This document shows, piece after piece, positions 53,479-63,252 of a DNA stretch of 64,000 nucleotides. The DNA is taken from contig NZ_CP082945.1 in NCBI RefSeq assembly GCF_019933235.1, positions 6,485,501 to 6,549,500 of the forward strand, written 5' to 3'. The DNA is from Streptomyces angustmyceticus. Lineage in GTDB: Bacteria > Actinomycetota > Actinomycetes > Streptomycetales > Streptomycetaceae. The translations under genes and the position numbers were made by a program. A model generated the notes under the pieces. That model had not been told where the DNA came from. It did not search any database and saw nothing but the letters and a program-made list of their open reading frames with translations. Positions within the stretch are counted from its first letter, which is position 1. Each line of letters begins with the position of its first letter.

Positions 53479-53500
53479 AATGGTTCGTGTGCCTACCTTA
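53479..53500. promoter_or_regulatory. Putative FadR-type operator before the GlnA-like gene
   Basis: AATGGTT-N5-GC-N-TACCTT, matching the site at 52614. It lies between the divergent FadR gene and the ligase gene and could serve both promoters. Confidence 0.55.
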
Positions 53501-53533
53501 TGCACTCCGGATGCAGTGACAGGAGGCAACACC

Positions 53534-54901
53534 GTGGCAGACCGCACGCCCCCGCTCTCCGTCGAGGAGCTCAGAGTCCTCGTCGACACCGGGGAGATCG
53601 ACACTGTCGTCCTCGCCTTCACCGACATGCAAGGCAGGCTCCAGGGCAAGCGGTTCGCGGCCCGATACTTCCTCGACACCGTCCTCGACCACGGCACCGA
53701 GGGCTGCAACTACCTCCTCGCCGTGGACGTCGACCTCAACACCGTCGAGGGCTATGAAATGTCCTCGTGGGAGCGCGGCTACGGCGACTTCGCCATGCAC
53801 GGCGACCCCGGCACGCTGCGCCGCACCCCCTGGAACCCCGGCACCGCCCTGATCACCGCCGACCTCGCCTGGCACGACCGCTCCCCGGTCGCCGCCTCGC
53901 CCCGGCAGATCCTGCGCCGCCAGCTCGACCGGCTCGCCGAGCGCGGCTGGAGCGCCTACGCCGGCACCGAGCTGGAGTTCATGCTCTTCAAGGACTCCTA
54001 CGAGGACGCCTGGTCCCGCGGCTACCGCGGCATGAACCCCGCCAACCAGTGGAACGGCGACTACTCCGTCCTCGGCACCGGCCGGGTCGAGCCCGTTCTG
54101 CGCCGGATCCGCAACGAGATGGGCGCGGCCGGGATGACCGTCGAGTCCGCCAAGGGCGAGTGCAACCTCGGCCAGCACGAGATCGTGTTCGTCTACGACG
54201 AGGCGCTCGCCACCTGCGACCAGCACAGCATCTACAAGACCGGCGCCAAGGAGATCGCCGCCCAGGAGGGCATGTCGCTCACCTTCATGGCGAAGTACGA
54301 CGAGCGCGAGGGCAACTCCTGTCATATCCACCTCTCGCTGCAGGACGAGGACGGCCGGCCGGTGCTGGCCGACGACGACGGCCCGTACGGCATGTCGAAG
54401 ACCATGCAGCACTTCCTGGCCGGCCAGGTCGCCGCCATGCGTGACTTCACGCTCTTCTACGCCCCCAACATCAACTCCTACAAGCGCTTCCGTCCCGGCT
54501 CCTTCGCGCCCACCGCCGTCGCCTGGGGGCCCGACAACCGCACCTGCGCCCTGCGGGTGGTCGGCCACGGCCGCGCCCACCGGCTGGAGAACCGCCTGCC
54601 CGGCGGCGATGTGAACCCCTACCTCGCGGTCGCCGGCATGGTCGCGGCCGGCCTGTACGGCATAGAGCACGAGCTGGAGCTGCCCGAGGCGACCACCGGC
54701 AACGCCTACAACGGCGACGCCGCGCACGTCCCCACCACGCTGCGCGAGGCCGCCGAGCTGTGGGAGCGCAGCCCGATCGCCCGCGAGGCCTTCGGCGACG
54801 AGGTCGTCGACCACTACCGCCACATGGCCCGCGTCGAGCAGGACGCCTACGACGCCGCCGTCACGGACTGGGAGCGCTTCCGCTCCTTCGAGCGCATGTA
54901 A
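53534..54901 (+). CDS. glnA4: GlnA-like gamma-glutamylamide ligase (GlnA4 type)
   Basis: The 455-residue protein belongs to the glutamine synthetase superfamily. Metal and nucleotide sites are visible in AYAGTELEFMLFKDSYEDAW, SAKGECNLGQHEIVF, GNSCHIHLSLQD and ENRLPGGDVNPYLAVAG. It is not a standard glutamine synthetase: genes of this context resemble GlnA4 of S. coelicolor, reported to make gamma-glutamylethanolamide. The adjacent amine permease, aldehyde dehydrogenase and gamma-glutamyl hydrolase support that role. The GTG at 53534 has AGGAGG upstream; the frame is open 83 codons further in antisense to the regulator. Confidence 0.85.
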   Translation: MADRTPPLSVEELRVLVDTGEIDTVVLAFTDMQGRLQGKRFAARYFLDTVLDHGTEGCNYLLAVDVDLNTVEGYEMSSWERGYGDFAMHGDPGTLRRTPWNPGTALITADLAWHDRSPVAASPRQILRRQLDRLAERGWSAYAGTELEFMLFKDSYEDAWSRGYRGMNPANQWNGDYSVLGTGRVEPVLRRIRNEMGAAGMTVESAKGECNLGQHEIVFVYDEALATCDQHSIYKTGAKEIAAQEGMSLTFMAKYDEREGNSCHIHLSLQDEDGRPVLADDDGPYGMSKTMQHFLAGQVAAMRDFTLFYAPNINSYKRFRPGSFAPTAVAWGPDNRTCALRVVGHGRAHRLENRLPGGDVNPYLAVAGMVAAGLYGIEHELELPEATTGNAYNGDAAHVPTTLREAAELWERSPIAREAFGDEVVDHYRHMARVEQDAYDAAVTDWERFRSFERM

Positions 54902-54910
54902 GGACCGCAC

Positions 54911-56281
54911 GTGTTGCACGAGCTGAACATTCTCAACCCGGCCACCGAGGAGGTGGTGGCCACCGTCCCCACCACCTCCCCCGAAGAGGTCGACGCCGCG
55001 GTCCGCCGGGCGGCCGCGGCCCAGGAGTCCTGGGCCGCGGTGGCACCCGGCGACCGGGCGCGCCTCCTGCGCCGCTTCGCCGACGTCGTCGACGCCCACA
55101 TCGAGCCGCTCGCCGCGCTCGAACTGAAGGAGGCCGGCCACCCGCTGGGCAACGCCCGGTGGGAGGCGGGCAACGTCCGCGACCTGCTGCACTACGCGGC
55201 CGGGGGAGTGGAGCGCCTGACCGGCACCCAGATCCCGGTCGCCGGCGGCCTGAACATCACCGTCCAGGAACCGCTGGGCGTGGTCGCGGTCATCGCGCCC
55301 TGGAACTTCCCGATGCCGATCGCCGCCTGGGGCACCGCCCCCGCGCTCGCGGCCGGCAACGCCGTCCTCCTCAAGCCCGCCGAGACCACCCCGCTCACCG
55401 CGCTCCGGCTCGCCGAACTCGCCCTGGAGGCCGGCCTGCCCGAGGGCCTCTTCCAGGTCCTGCCCGGCGAGGGGCGGGTCACCGGCACCGCGCTGGTGGA
55501 CCACCCCGGCGTCGCCAAGGTCGTCTTCACCGGCTCCACCACCACCGGCCGGCACATCGCCGCCCGCTGCGCCGCGCAGACCAAGCGGCTCACCCTCGAA
55601 CTCGGCGGCAAGAGCCCCAACATCGTCTTCGCCGACGCGGACATCGAGGCCGCGGCGGCCGCCGCCCCCGGCTCCTTCCTCGACAACACCGGCCAGGACT
55701 GCTGCGCCCGCAGCCGCATCCTCGTCCAGCGCTCCGTCTACGACCGCTTCCTGGAGCTGCTGGAGCCCGCGGTCAAGGCGTTCACCGTCGGCGACCCGGC
55801 CGACCCCGCCACCCAGATGGGGCCGCTGATCTCCGCCGCCCAGCGCGAGCGGGTCCGGTCCTTCGTCCCTGAGGACGCCCCGGCCGCCATCCGCGGCGAG
55901 GCGCCCGCCGGGAAGGGCTTCTGGTACCCGGCCACCGTCCTGGAGGGCCGCCCCGAGGACCGTACGGCCGTCGAGGAGATCTTCGGCCCGGTCGCCGTCG
56001 TCCTGCCCTTCGACGACGAGGCCGACGCCGTCCGGCTCGCCAACGCCGGCGACTACGGCCTGGCCGGCTCGCTGTGGACCCGCGACGTCGGCCGCGCCCT
56101 GCGGGTCTCGCGCGGCGTCGCGGCCGGCAACCTCTCCGTCAACTCCCACAGCGCCGTGCGCTACTGGACCCCCTTCGGCGGGTTCAAGCAGTCGGGCCTC
56201 GGCCGCGAGCTGGGCCCGGACGCACTGACCGCCTTCACCGAGACCAAGAACATCTTCATCAGCACCGAGGAGACCCCGTGA
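54911..56281 (+). CDS. NAD(P)-dependent aldehyde dehydrogenase
   Basis: The 456-residue enzyme has the family motifs VAVIAPWNFPMPIAAW, KPAETTPLTALRLAE, VFTGSTTTGRHIA, catalytic Glu in LTLELGGKSPN and Cys in DNTGQDCCARSR. It probably oxidises the aldehyde formed after the gamma-glutamylated alcohol is dehydrogenated. The GTG at 54911 lies nine bases after the ligase stop and its own stop overlaps the next start by four bases, so ligase, aldehyde dehydrogenase and SDR form one operon. Confidence 0.9.
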   Translation: MLHELNILNPATEEVVATVPTTSPEEVDAAVRRAAAAQESWAAVAPGDRARLLRRFADVVDAHIEPLAALELKEAGHPLGNARWEAGNVRDLLHYAAGGVERLTGTQIPVAGGLNITVQEPLGVVAVIAPWNFPMPIAAWGTAPALAAGNAVLLKPAETTPLTALRLAELALEAGLPEGLFQVLPGEGRVTGTALVDHPGVAKVVFTGSTTTGRHIAARCAAQTKRLTLELGGKSPNIVFADADIEAAAAAAPGSFLDNTGQDCCARSRILVQRSVYDRFLELLEPAVKAFTVGDPADPATQMGPLISAAQRERVRSFVPEDAPAAIRGEAPAGKGFWYPATVLEGRPEDRTAVEEIFGPVAVVLPFDDEADAVRLANAGDYGLAGSLWTRDVGRALRVSRGVAAGNLSVNSHSAVRYWTPFGGFKQSGLGRELGPDALTAFTETKNIFISTEETP

Positions 56282-57063
56282 CCGACCAGACCGCAGTGTG
56301 CCGCCGCCTCGTCGGCCGTACCGCCGTGATCACCGGTGCCGGCAGCGGCATCGGCCTGGCCACCGCCCGCCGGCTGGCCTCCGAAGGCGCCAACGTCGTC
56401 TGCGCCGACATCGACGAGGCGGCGGGCAAGGCGGCCGCCGCCGAGGTCGGCGGCCTCTTCGTCCAGGTGAACGTGACCGACTCCGACCAGGTCGAGGCGC
56501 TCTACAAGACCGCCTTCGACACCTACGGCTCGGTCGACATCGCCTTCAACAACGCCGGCATCTCCCCGGACGACGACGACTCGATCCTCACCACCGGCCT
56601 GGACGCCTGGAAGCGCGTCCAGGAGGTCAACCTCACCTCGGTCTACCTCTGCTGCAAGCACGCGCTGCCCTACATGCAGCGCCAGGGCCGGGGCTCCATC
56701 ATCAACACCGCGTCCTTCGTGGCCGTGATGGGCGCCGCCACCTCCCAGATCAGCTACACCGCCTCCAAGGGCGGCGTGCTGTCGATGTCCCGCGAACTGG
56801 GCGTGCAGTTCGCCCGCGAGGGCATCCGGGTCAACGCCCTGTGCCCCGGCCCGGTCAACACCCCGCTGCTGCAGGAGCTGTTCGCCAAGGACCCCGAGCG
56901 CGCGGCCCGCCGCCTGGTGCACGTCCCCGTCGGCCGGTTCGCCGAGCCCGAGGAGATCGCCTCCGCCGTCGCCTTCCTCGCCAGCGACGACTCCTCGTTC
57001 GTCAACGCCGCCGAATTCCTCGTCGACGGCGGCATCGCGGGCGCCTACGTCACCCCGGTGTAA
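56278..57063 (+). CDS. Short-chain dehydrogenase/reductase
   Basis: The 261-residue SDR has the cofactor motif TGAGSGIG at about residue 20, the structural NNAG motif and the catalytic YTASKGG with the preceding Ser in INTASFVAV. The GTG at 56278 overlaps the previous stop codon as GTGA. In the pathway it could oxidise the alcohol of the gamma-glutamylated intermediate to the aldehyde used by the upstream enzyme; that order is inferred. A 14-bp hairpin follows 31 bases after the stop. Confidence 0.9.
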   Translation: MTDQTAVCRRLVGRTAVITGAGSGIGLATARRLASEGANVVCADIDEAAGKAAAAEVGGLFVQVNVTDSDQVEALYKTAFDTYGSVDIAFNNAGISPDDDDSILTTGLDAWKRVQEVNLTSVYLCCKHALPYMQRQGRGSIINTASFVAVMGAATSQISYTASKGGVLSMSRELGVQFAREGIRVNALCPGPVNTPLLQELFAKDPERAARRLVHVPVGRFAEPEEIASAVAFLASDDSSFVNAAEFLVDGGIAGAYVTPV

Positions 57064-57094
57064 CCGCTCGCTGTTCACCCCCGCGTCAGCGGAA

Positions 57095-57128
57095 CGGCGG
57101 CCGGACGTCGCAGAACGTCCGGCCGCCG
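57095..57128 (+). terminator. Terminator of the ligase-dehydrogenase operon
   Basis: A perfect 14-bp stem (57095-57108 with 57115-57128) closes a 6-base loop. It is followed at once by a -10-like TACGCT at 57129-57134 that may belong to the promoter of the next gene. Confidence 0.75.
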
Positions 57129-57175
57129 TACGCTAGCGTCCGCCTTCGGTTCCTCGTTCGACAGGAGTGCGTTCC

Positions 57176-58444
<1,269 letters not shown>

Positions 58445-58472
58445 GCACACCGCGCACCGGCGGGGGCCGCGC

Positions 58473-59693
58473 CTAGAGGAAGGCGTGGCCCTCGCCGCGG
58501 TACGTCGGCACCGTATCGACCACCCGGTCCCCGTCGACCAGATGCAGCCGCGTGAACCGCTCGCAGAGTTCACCGGCCTTCGCGTGCCGGAACCACACCC
58601 TGTCGCCGACCCGCAGCCGGTCGGCCGCCGGACCCAGCAGCGGCGTCTGCACCTCGCCCGGACCCTCCTGCGGGTCGTAGCGCAGCCCGGCCGGCAGGCA
58701 CGGCACCGGCAGCCGGTCCGCACCCGCCACCCCCGACGCCGGATAGCCGCCGCCCAGCACCGTGACCACACCGGGCCCCGGGCGGCGCACCACGGGCAGG
58801 GCGAACAGCGCCGCCGGATGCCCGCTGAACGAACGGAAGTTGTCGAACAGCCGCGGCACGTACAGCCCCGACCCGGCCGCGACCTCGGTGACCGCCGCCT
58901 CCGCCGCGGTGTGCTGCACACTCCCCGTCCCGCCGCCGTTGACGAACTCCAGCCGCGGCGCCACCGCCCGCACCGCGCGCACGGCCTCCCAGCGGCGCCG
59001 TGCCAGCTCCCTGCGGGCCGCCGCCTGCATCGTCCGGACCGCCCGCGAGAACACCGGCCGGCCGGCGACCTCGTCGCCCACCCCGGCCACATGCCCCTCG
59101 TACGCCATCAGCCCCACCAGCCGGAATCCGGGGCGGCGCACCACCAGCCGGGCCAGCGCGGCCAGTTGCGCGGGCGCCCGCAGCGGCGAGCGGCGGGTGC
59201 CGATCCGTACCTGCCCGCCCAGCAGCCGGTAGGAGGTGTCGAGTTCCAGGCACACCCGCACCTCCTCGCCGGGCCCGCCGGCCGGCCGGGCCGCGTCGAT
59301 CAGGTCCAGCTGGGCCGGGTCGTCGACCATCACGGTCACCGCGGCCGCCAGTTCCGGGTCGCCGGTCAGCTCGGCGAAGCCCGCCCGGTCCGCCGACGGG
59401 TAGGCCAGCAGGACGTCCGTGAAGCCCGAGCGCGCCAGCCACAGCGACTCGGCGAGCGTGAAACTCATGATCCCCTCGAAGCCGTCCCGGGCCAGCACCC
59501 GTTCCAGCAGCGCCCGGCAGCGCACCGACTTGCTCGCCACCCGGACCGGCTTCCCCTTCGCGCGGCGCACCAGATCGGCGGCGTTGGCGTCGAAGGCCCG
59601 CAGGTCGACGACGGCCAGCGGGGCGTCGAGCGCGGCGGTGGCCTGGTCGTAACGGGCTTTGTCGGCATACGTATCGACTGTGTGCGGGGACAT
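58473..59693 (-). CDS. PLP-dependent D-amino acid aldolase/deaminase (alanine racemase N-terminal fold)
   Basis: The 406-residue enzyme matches the COG3616 group (D-threonine aldolase, D-serine dehydratase-like). The PLP lysine lies in PVRVASKSVRC, followed by LLAYPSADRAGF, a LVGLMAYEGHVAGVGD block and the C-terminal metal-binding region with VWFRHAKAGELCERF. The substrate is uncertain. The ATG at 59693 lacks a strong ribosome site; GGAGG lies 17 bases further upstream. It is divergent from the proline-rich membrane protein gene by 203 bases. Confidence 0.85.
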   Translation of the reverse strand: MSPHTVDTYADKARYDQATAALDAPLAVVDLRAFDANAADLVRRAKGKPVRVASKSVRCRALLERVLARDGFEGIMSFTLAESLWLARSGFTDVLLAYPSADRAGFAELTGDPELAAAVTVMVDDPAQLDLIDAARPAGGPGEEVRVCLELDTSYRLLGGQVRIGTRRSPLRAPAQLAALARLVVRRPGFRLVGLMAYEGHVAGVGDEVAGRPVFSRAVRTMQAAARRELARRRWEAVRAVRAVAPRLEFVNGGGTGSVQHTAAEAAVTEVAAGSGLYVPRLFDNFRSFSGHPAALFALPVVRRPGPGVVTVLGGGYPASGVAGADRLPVPCLPAGLRYDPQEGPGEVQTPLLGPAADRLRVGDRVWFRHAKAGELCERFTRLHLVDGDRVVDTVPTYRGEGHAFL

Positions 59694-59896
59694 GGCCGCA
59701 GCCTGCCAGACCCTCCTACCGCTGGGTAGAGGGGAGTTTGCGACAGAGCGGACATGGGTTGGAGCACCGGCCGCGCCAGCCCTTACAGTGGCCCGACACC
59801 GCAACCAGCAGGTCAGCGGAGTGTTGTCCGGATACGAACCACCGTGCCCCGATTGCGGATCGAGGCCGGAGGTCAGCGGCGCGAGGGGGAGCGCGG

Positions 59897-61162
59897 GTGA
59901 GCACCGACGCTGAATTCGCCGAAACGCGGCACATCCCGCCCATACCCCCGCAGCCACCCCGGCGGCCCGCCCAGGCCCCGGCGCCGGCCGAGGACCCCCA
60001 CACGGCCGCGCTGCGCCGGGTACCGCCCGAGCCGCCGATGCCGCCGTCCGTGCCCGCCGCCCCGTCCGCCCCCGGCGCACGCCCCGTCCCGCCCCGTCCC
60101 ACCGCCCCGCCCCGGGCGCAGCCCTCCGCCGCCGGCACGCCGCTGCCGCCCCGCCCGGACCGCGCCCCGGGCTCCCCGGCCCCCGCCGCACCGCCCGCCC
60201 CCGAGGCCGCGCCGCCCACCGCCTTCCGCGACACCGCCGCCTTCCACCTGGCCCACAGCCAGGACCTGTGGAGCGGCGCCGGAACCCGCGGGACCGCCTC
60301 CGCCGCGCCGCCCGGCGGTGTGCCGTGGCCCCGCACCCCGCTCCCGCCCCGGCCGGGCGAGCCCGCCCCCGGCACACCGGCCGCCTCCCGGCGCCGCCCC
60401 GGCGCCCGGGTGCTCCTGGCCGCGGCCTGCCTGGTCCTGGGCATCGGCCTCATCGGCGGCGCGGCGGCCGGGAGTTGGCTCACCGAGGACGCCTCCGGCG
60501 CCGCCCCCTCGCCCGAGGCCGTCTTCGCCCGGGGCCGCGACGCCTGGCACGACACCCCCGTCGACACGCTCTTCCCGCGCGTCGTCGACGGCCTGGGCGT
60601 CGGCCCCGGCGGCGCTGACCGCACCTGGACCCGGATCGCCGTCGCCCCCGACAGCGGCTGCACCGGCGCCTACGACCCGAAACTCGCCGCCGCCCTCGCC
60701 CCGGCGGGCTGCGTCCGGCTGCTGCGCGCCACCTACGTCGACGCCACCCACAGCTCCGTCATCACCGTCGGCGCACAGATCACCAAGGCCGACGCGGCCG
60801 GGATGATGGCCCTCAACGCCCGCTTCAGCACCGGGAACCTGGGCCGGCGCACGGACCTGATGCCGCTGCCGTACGCGAAGAAGGACACCCCGGCGGCGGA
60901 CTTCGGGCGCGCCCAGCGGGCCAGTTGGACCGTCCGGGTGCTCACCGACCTCCCCGCCGTCGTCTACGCCGTCTCCGGCTTCGCCGACGGCCGTACCTTC
61001 ACCGGTCCGCAGCCCGCCGAGGCCGCGGTGCGGCCCGGCACCACCACCGCCCCGGCCGAATCCGGCCTGGGCCACGACGCCAAGGACCTGGCGGACCGCA
61101 TCGAGGCGGACCTCCGCAAGGCGGCCGGCGGTACGGCCCGGAAGAGCGAGGACGCGTCATGA
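59897..61162 (+). CDS. Proline-rich single-pass membrane protein
   Basis: The 421-residue protein begins with about 165 residues that are extremely Pro/Ala-rich and cytoplasmic, then one transmembrane helix (VLLAAACLVLGIGLIGGAAA) and an extracellular domain of about 215 residues with a Cys pair (SGCTGAYDPK and PAGCVRLLRA). The GTG at 59897 has a GAGGGGGAG ribosome site. The last bases overlap the start of the subtilase gene by four, so the two are translationally coupled. This pairing recalls type VII secretion-type modules, although no other ESX genes are present. No function known. Confidence 0.8.
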   Translation: MSTDAEFAETRHIPPIPPQPPRRPAQAPAPAEDPHTAALRRVPPEPPMPPSVPAAPSAPGARPVPPRPTAPPRAQPSAAGTPLPPRPDRAPGSPAPAAPPAPEAAPPTAFRDTAAFHLAHSQDLWSGAGTRGTASAAPPGGVPWPRTPLPPRPGEPAPGTPAASRRRPGARVLLAAACLVLGIGLIGGAAAGSWLTEDASGAAPSPEAVFARGRDAWHDTPVDTLFPRVVDGLGVGPGGADRTWTRIAVAPDSGCTGAYDPKLAAALAPAGCVRLLRATYVDATHSSVITVGAQITKADAAGMMALNARFSTGNLGRRTDLMPLPYAKKDTPAADFGRAQRASWTVRVLTDLPAVVYAVSGFADGRTFTGPQPAEAAVRPGTTTAPAESGLGHDAKDLADRIEADLRKAAGGTARKSEDAS

Positions 61163-62328
61163 CGAAGACCGCGCTGCGCGGCGCCGCCCTCGCGCTGGCC
61201 TCCTCGGTGCTCGCCGTGCTGCCGGCCGTCCCCGCACGGGCCGACACCCTGCGGGCCCAGGAGTGGGCCCTGCAGGCCGTCCACGCCCAGAAGGCCTGGC
61301 GCACCACCAAGGGCGAGGGCATCACCGTCGCCGTCCTGGACACCGGCGTGGACGCCAACCACCCCGACCTCGCAGGCCAGGTGCTGCCCGAACAGGACCT
61401 GGTCGGCTTCGGCGCCGGTCCCGGGGACTCCGCCTGGGCCCAGCACGGCACCGGCATGGCCAGCATCATCGCGGGGCACGGCCACGGCCCGGACCGCGAG
61501 AACGGTGTGCTCGGGCTCGCCCCGGCCGCCAAGATCCTGCCGGTCCGGGTGATCCTCGAAGACGCCGACTCCCAGCGCGAACGGGCCCGCACCGAGAAGG
61601 CGGGCGCGCTCGCCGACGGGATCCGCTGGGCCGCCGACCACGGCGCCGACGTGATCAACATGTCGCTGGGCGACGACAGCGAGTCCGCGCACCCCGAACC
61701 CCGCGAGGACGCCGCCATCCAGTACGCCCTCGGCAAGGGCATCCCCGTCGTCGCCTCCGCGGGCAACGGCGGCCAGAAGGGCAACCACGTCTCCTACCCC
61801 GCCGCCTACCCGGGCGTCATCGCGGCCACCGCCGTCACCCACCTGGGCGGCCGGGCCCGCTTCTCCACCCGGCACTGGTACGCCACGGTCAGCGCGCCGG
61901 GCTTCGACATCGTCATGGCCGACACCGACGACGGCTACCTCTCCGGCTGGGGCACCAGCCCCGCCGCCGCGTTCGTCTCCGGCGCCGTCGCCCTGATCCG
62001 CTCCGCGCACCCCGACCTGAGCCCGGACCAGATCCGCAGGCTGCTGACCTCCACCGCCCAGGACCGGCCCGAGGGCGGCCGCGACGACGACTACGGCGCC
62101 GGCCTGATCGACCCGGCCGCCGCCCTGGAGGCCGCGGCGGATCTGAAGCCCGCCCCGCAAAAGCCGGTCCCCGCCCGCTACACCGGCCGCTACTTCGGTC
62201 CCGGCCCCACCGCCGACGCCGCCGACGACACCCCCGTCGACTGGCTGCCCTGGACCGCCGGCGCCGCGGGCCTGGCCCTGCTCACGGCCGCCGTCGTCCT
62301 CTGGCGCGGCCGCCCCGGGCAGCACTGA
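61159..62328 (+). CDS. Mycosin-like membrane-anchored subtilase (S8)
   Basis: The 389-residue serine protease has a signal peptide, the catalytic Asp in VAVLDTGVDANHPDL, His in WAQHGTGMASII, the oxyanion Asn in ASAGNGG and Ser in GWGTSPAAAFVSGAVAL. A C-terminal transmembrane helix (WTAGAAGLALLTAAVVLWRG) anchors it outside the membrane, as in type VII secretion mycosins. The active-site box reads GTSPAAAF where most relatives have GTS(M/F)AAP. It is translationally coupled to the proline-rich membrane protein, a probable partner or substrate. Confidence 0.9.
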   Translation: MTKTALRGAALALASSVLAVLPAVPARADTLRAQEWALQAVHAQKAWRTTKGEGITVAVLDTGVDANHPDLAGQVLPEQDLVGFGAGPGDSAWAQHGTGMASIIAGHGHGPDRENGVLGLAPAAKILPVRVILEDADSQRERARTEKAGALADGIRWAADHGADVINMSLGDDSESAHPEPREDAAIQYALGKGIPVVASAGNGGQKGNHVSYPAAYPGVIAATAVTHLGGRARFSTRHWYATVSAPGFDIVMADTDDGYLSGWGTSPAAAFVSGAVALIRSAHPDLSPDQIRRLLTSTAQDRPEGGRDDDYGAGLIDPAAALEAAADLKPAPQKPVPARYTGRYFGPGPTADAADDTPVDWLPWTAGAAGLALLTAAVVLWRGRPGQH

Positions 62329-62393
62329 CCGGCCCGCACCCACCGGGCGGGCCTCCCACCGGCCCGCACGGCAGGCGCCCCGCCCCCGGCCGA

Positions 62394-62405
62394 TACGCTC
62401 ACGTC
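62394..62405 (+). promoter_or_regulatory. Probable leaderless promoter (-10 TACGCT)
   Basis: TACGCT at 62394-62399 is followed by six bases and the GTG at 62406. No ribosome-binding site is visible. Confidence 0.45.
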
Positions 62406-63137
62406 GTGCAGAAGAACATCCCGGACCCCGGTTTCTCCGACGACGACGGCTCCGCCGACCCCGCGCTCGCGGCGGCCCTGGCGGCGTACGCCACCGACCG
62501 GGCCGCCGAGCCCCGGCTCCTGGCGGCGCTGGCCGGCGCGCGCGTCCTGGTGCCCGTGGTGGCCGTCCTCGGCGAGGTCGAGACCGGGCCCGACGGACTG
62601 CGCCGCGAGAAGACCAGCGACATGGCCGTCCCCACCCTCCAGGCCCCCGACGGGCGCCGCGCGCTGCCGGCCTTCACCTCCATGGAGACCCTCCGGCGCT
62701 GGCGCCCCGACGCCCGCCCGGTCGCGGTCCCGCTCCCGCAGGCGCTGCTCGCCGCCTCCCACGAAAAGGCCGACACGGTCGTCGTCGACCTCGCGGGCCC
62801 GGTCACCTACCAGCTCACCGGATCGGCCCTGCGGGCCCTGGCCGAGGGCCGCACCAGCGCCGACCCGCTCGACGACCCGGCCGTCACGGATGCCCTGCGC
62901 GCCCTGCTCGACGCCGAACCCGGCGTGCTCGTCGCCCGTCTCGCCCCGTCCGCCGAGACCGACGGCACCCTCGCCGTCGGCCTCGCCGACGACGCGCAGG
63001 CCGCCGAGGTCGCCCAGCGGCTGGCCCGCGCACTGGCCGCCGACGAAGTGCTGCGCGAGCGCCTCGTAAGGGGCCTGGACCTGGCTCTTCTGCCGCCCGG
63101 CGGCACGGCGGCACAGGAGCCGCTCTACCGGCGCTGA
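62406..63137 (+). CDS. SseB-family protein
   Basis: The 243-residue cytosolic protein matches the SseB-like family of actinobacteria: RVLVPVVAVLGEVETGPDGL, SDMAVPTLQAPDGRRALPAF, and then TSMETLRRWRPDARPVAVPL. A duplicated SseB-like half follows (residues about 150-230). The name comes from a Salmonella secreted protein, but the function in Streptomyces is unknown. The GTG at 62406 is reached after a -10 hexamer with leaderless spacing; the frame is open far upstream, antisense-like through the protease gene. Confidence 0.85.
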   Translation: MQKNIPDPGFSDDDGSADPALAAALAAYATDRAAEPRLLAALAGARVLVPVVAVLGEVETGPDGLRREKTSDMAVPTLQAPDGRRALPAFTSMETLRRWRPDARPVAVPLPQALLAASHEKADTVVVDLAGPVTYQLTGSALRALAEGRTSADPLDDPAVTDALRALLDAEPGVLVARLAPSAETDGTLAVGLADDAQAAEVAQRLARALAADEVLRERLVRGLDLALLPPGGTAAQEPLYRR

Positions 63138-63214
63138 CCCCGGAGCCGGGGCGCGGGCGCGGCGGCCGGGCCGTCGGCCGCCGACGGGCGGGTTCCTCTC
63201 CAGGGCCGCACAAT

Positions 63215-63247
63215 GCGAGGAGAGCTCAAGATCCACGCGAGGAGAGC
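63215..63247 (+). repeat. Two copies of an 11-base ribosome-site-like repeat
   Basis: GCGAGGAGAGC occurs at 63215-63225 and again at 63237-63247, 22 bases apart. The second copy provides the Shine-Dalgarno for the aquaporin gene; the first might be a leftover duplication or belong to a short leader peptide. Confidence 0.6.
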
Positions 63248-63252
63248 CCCCC

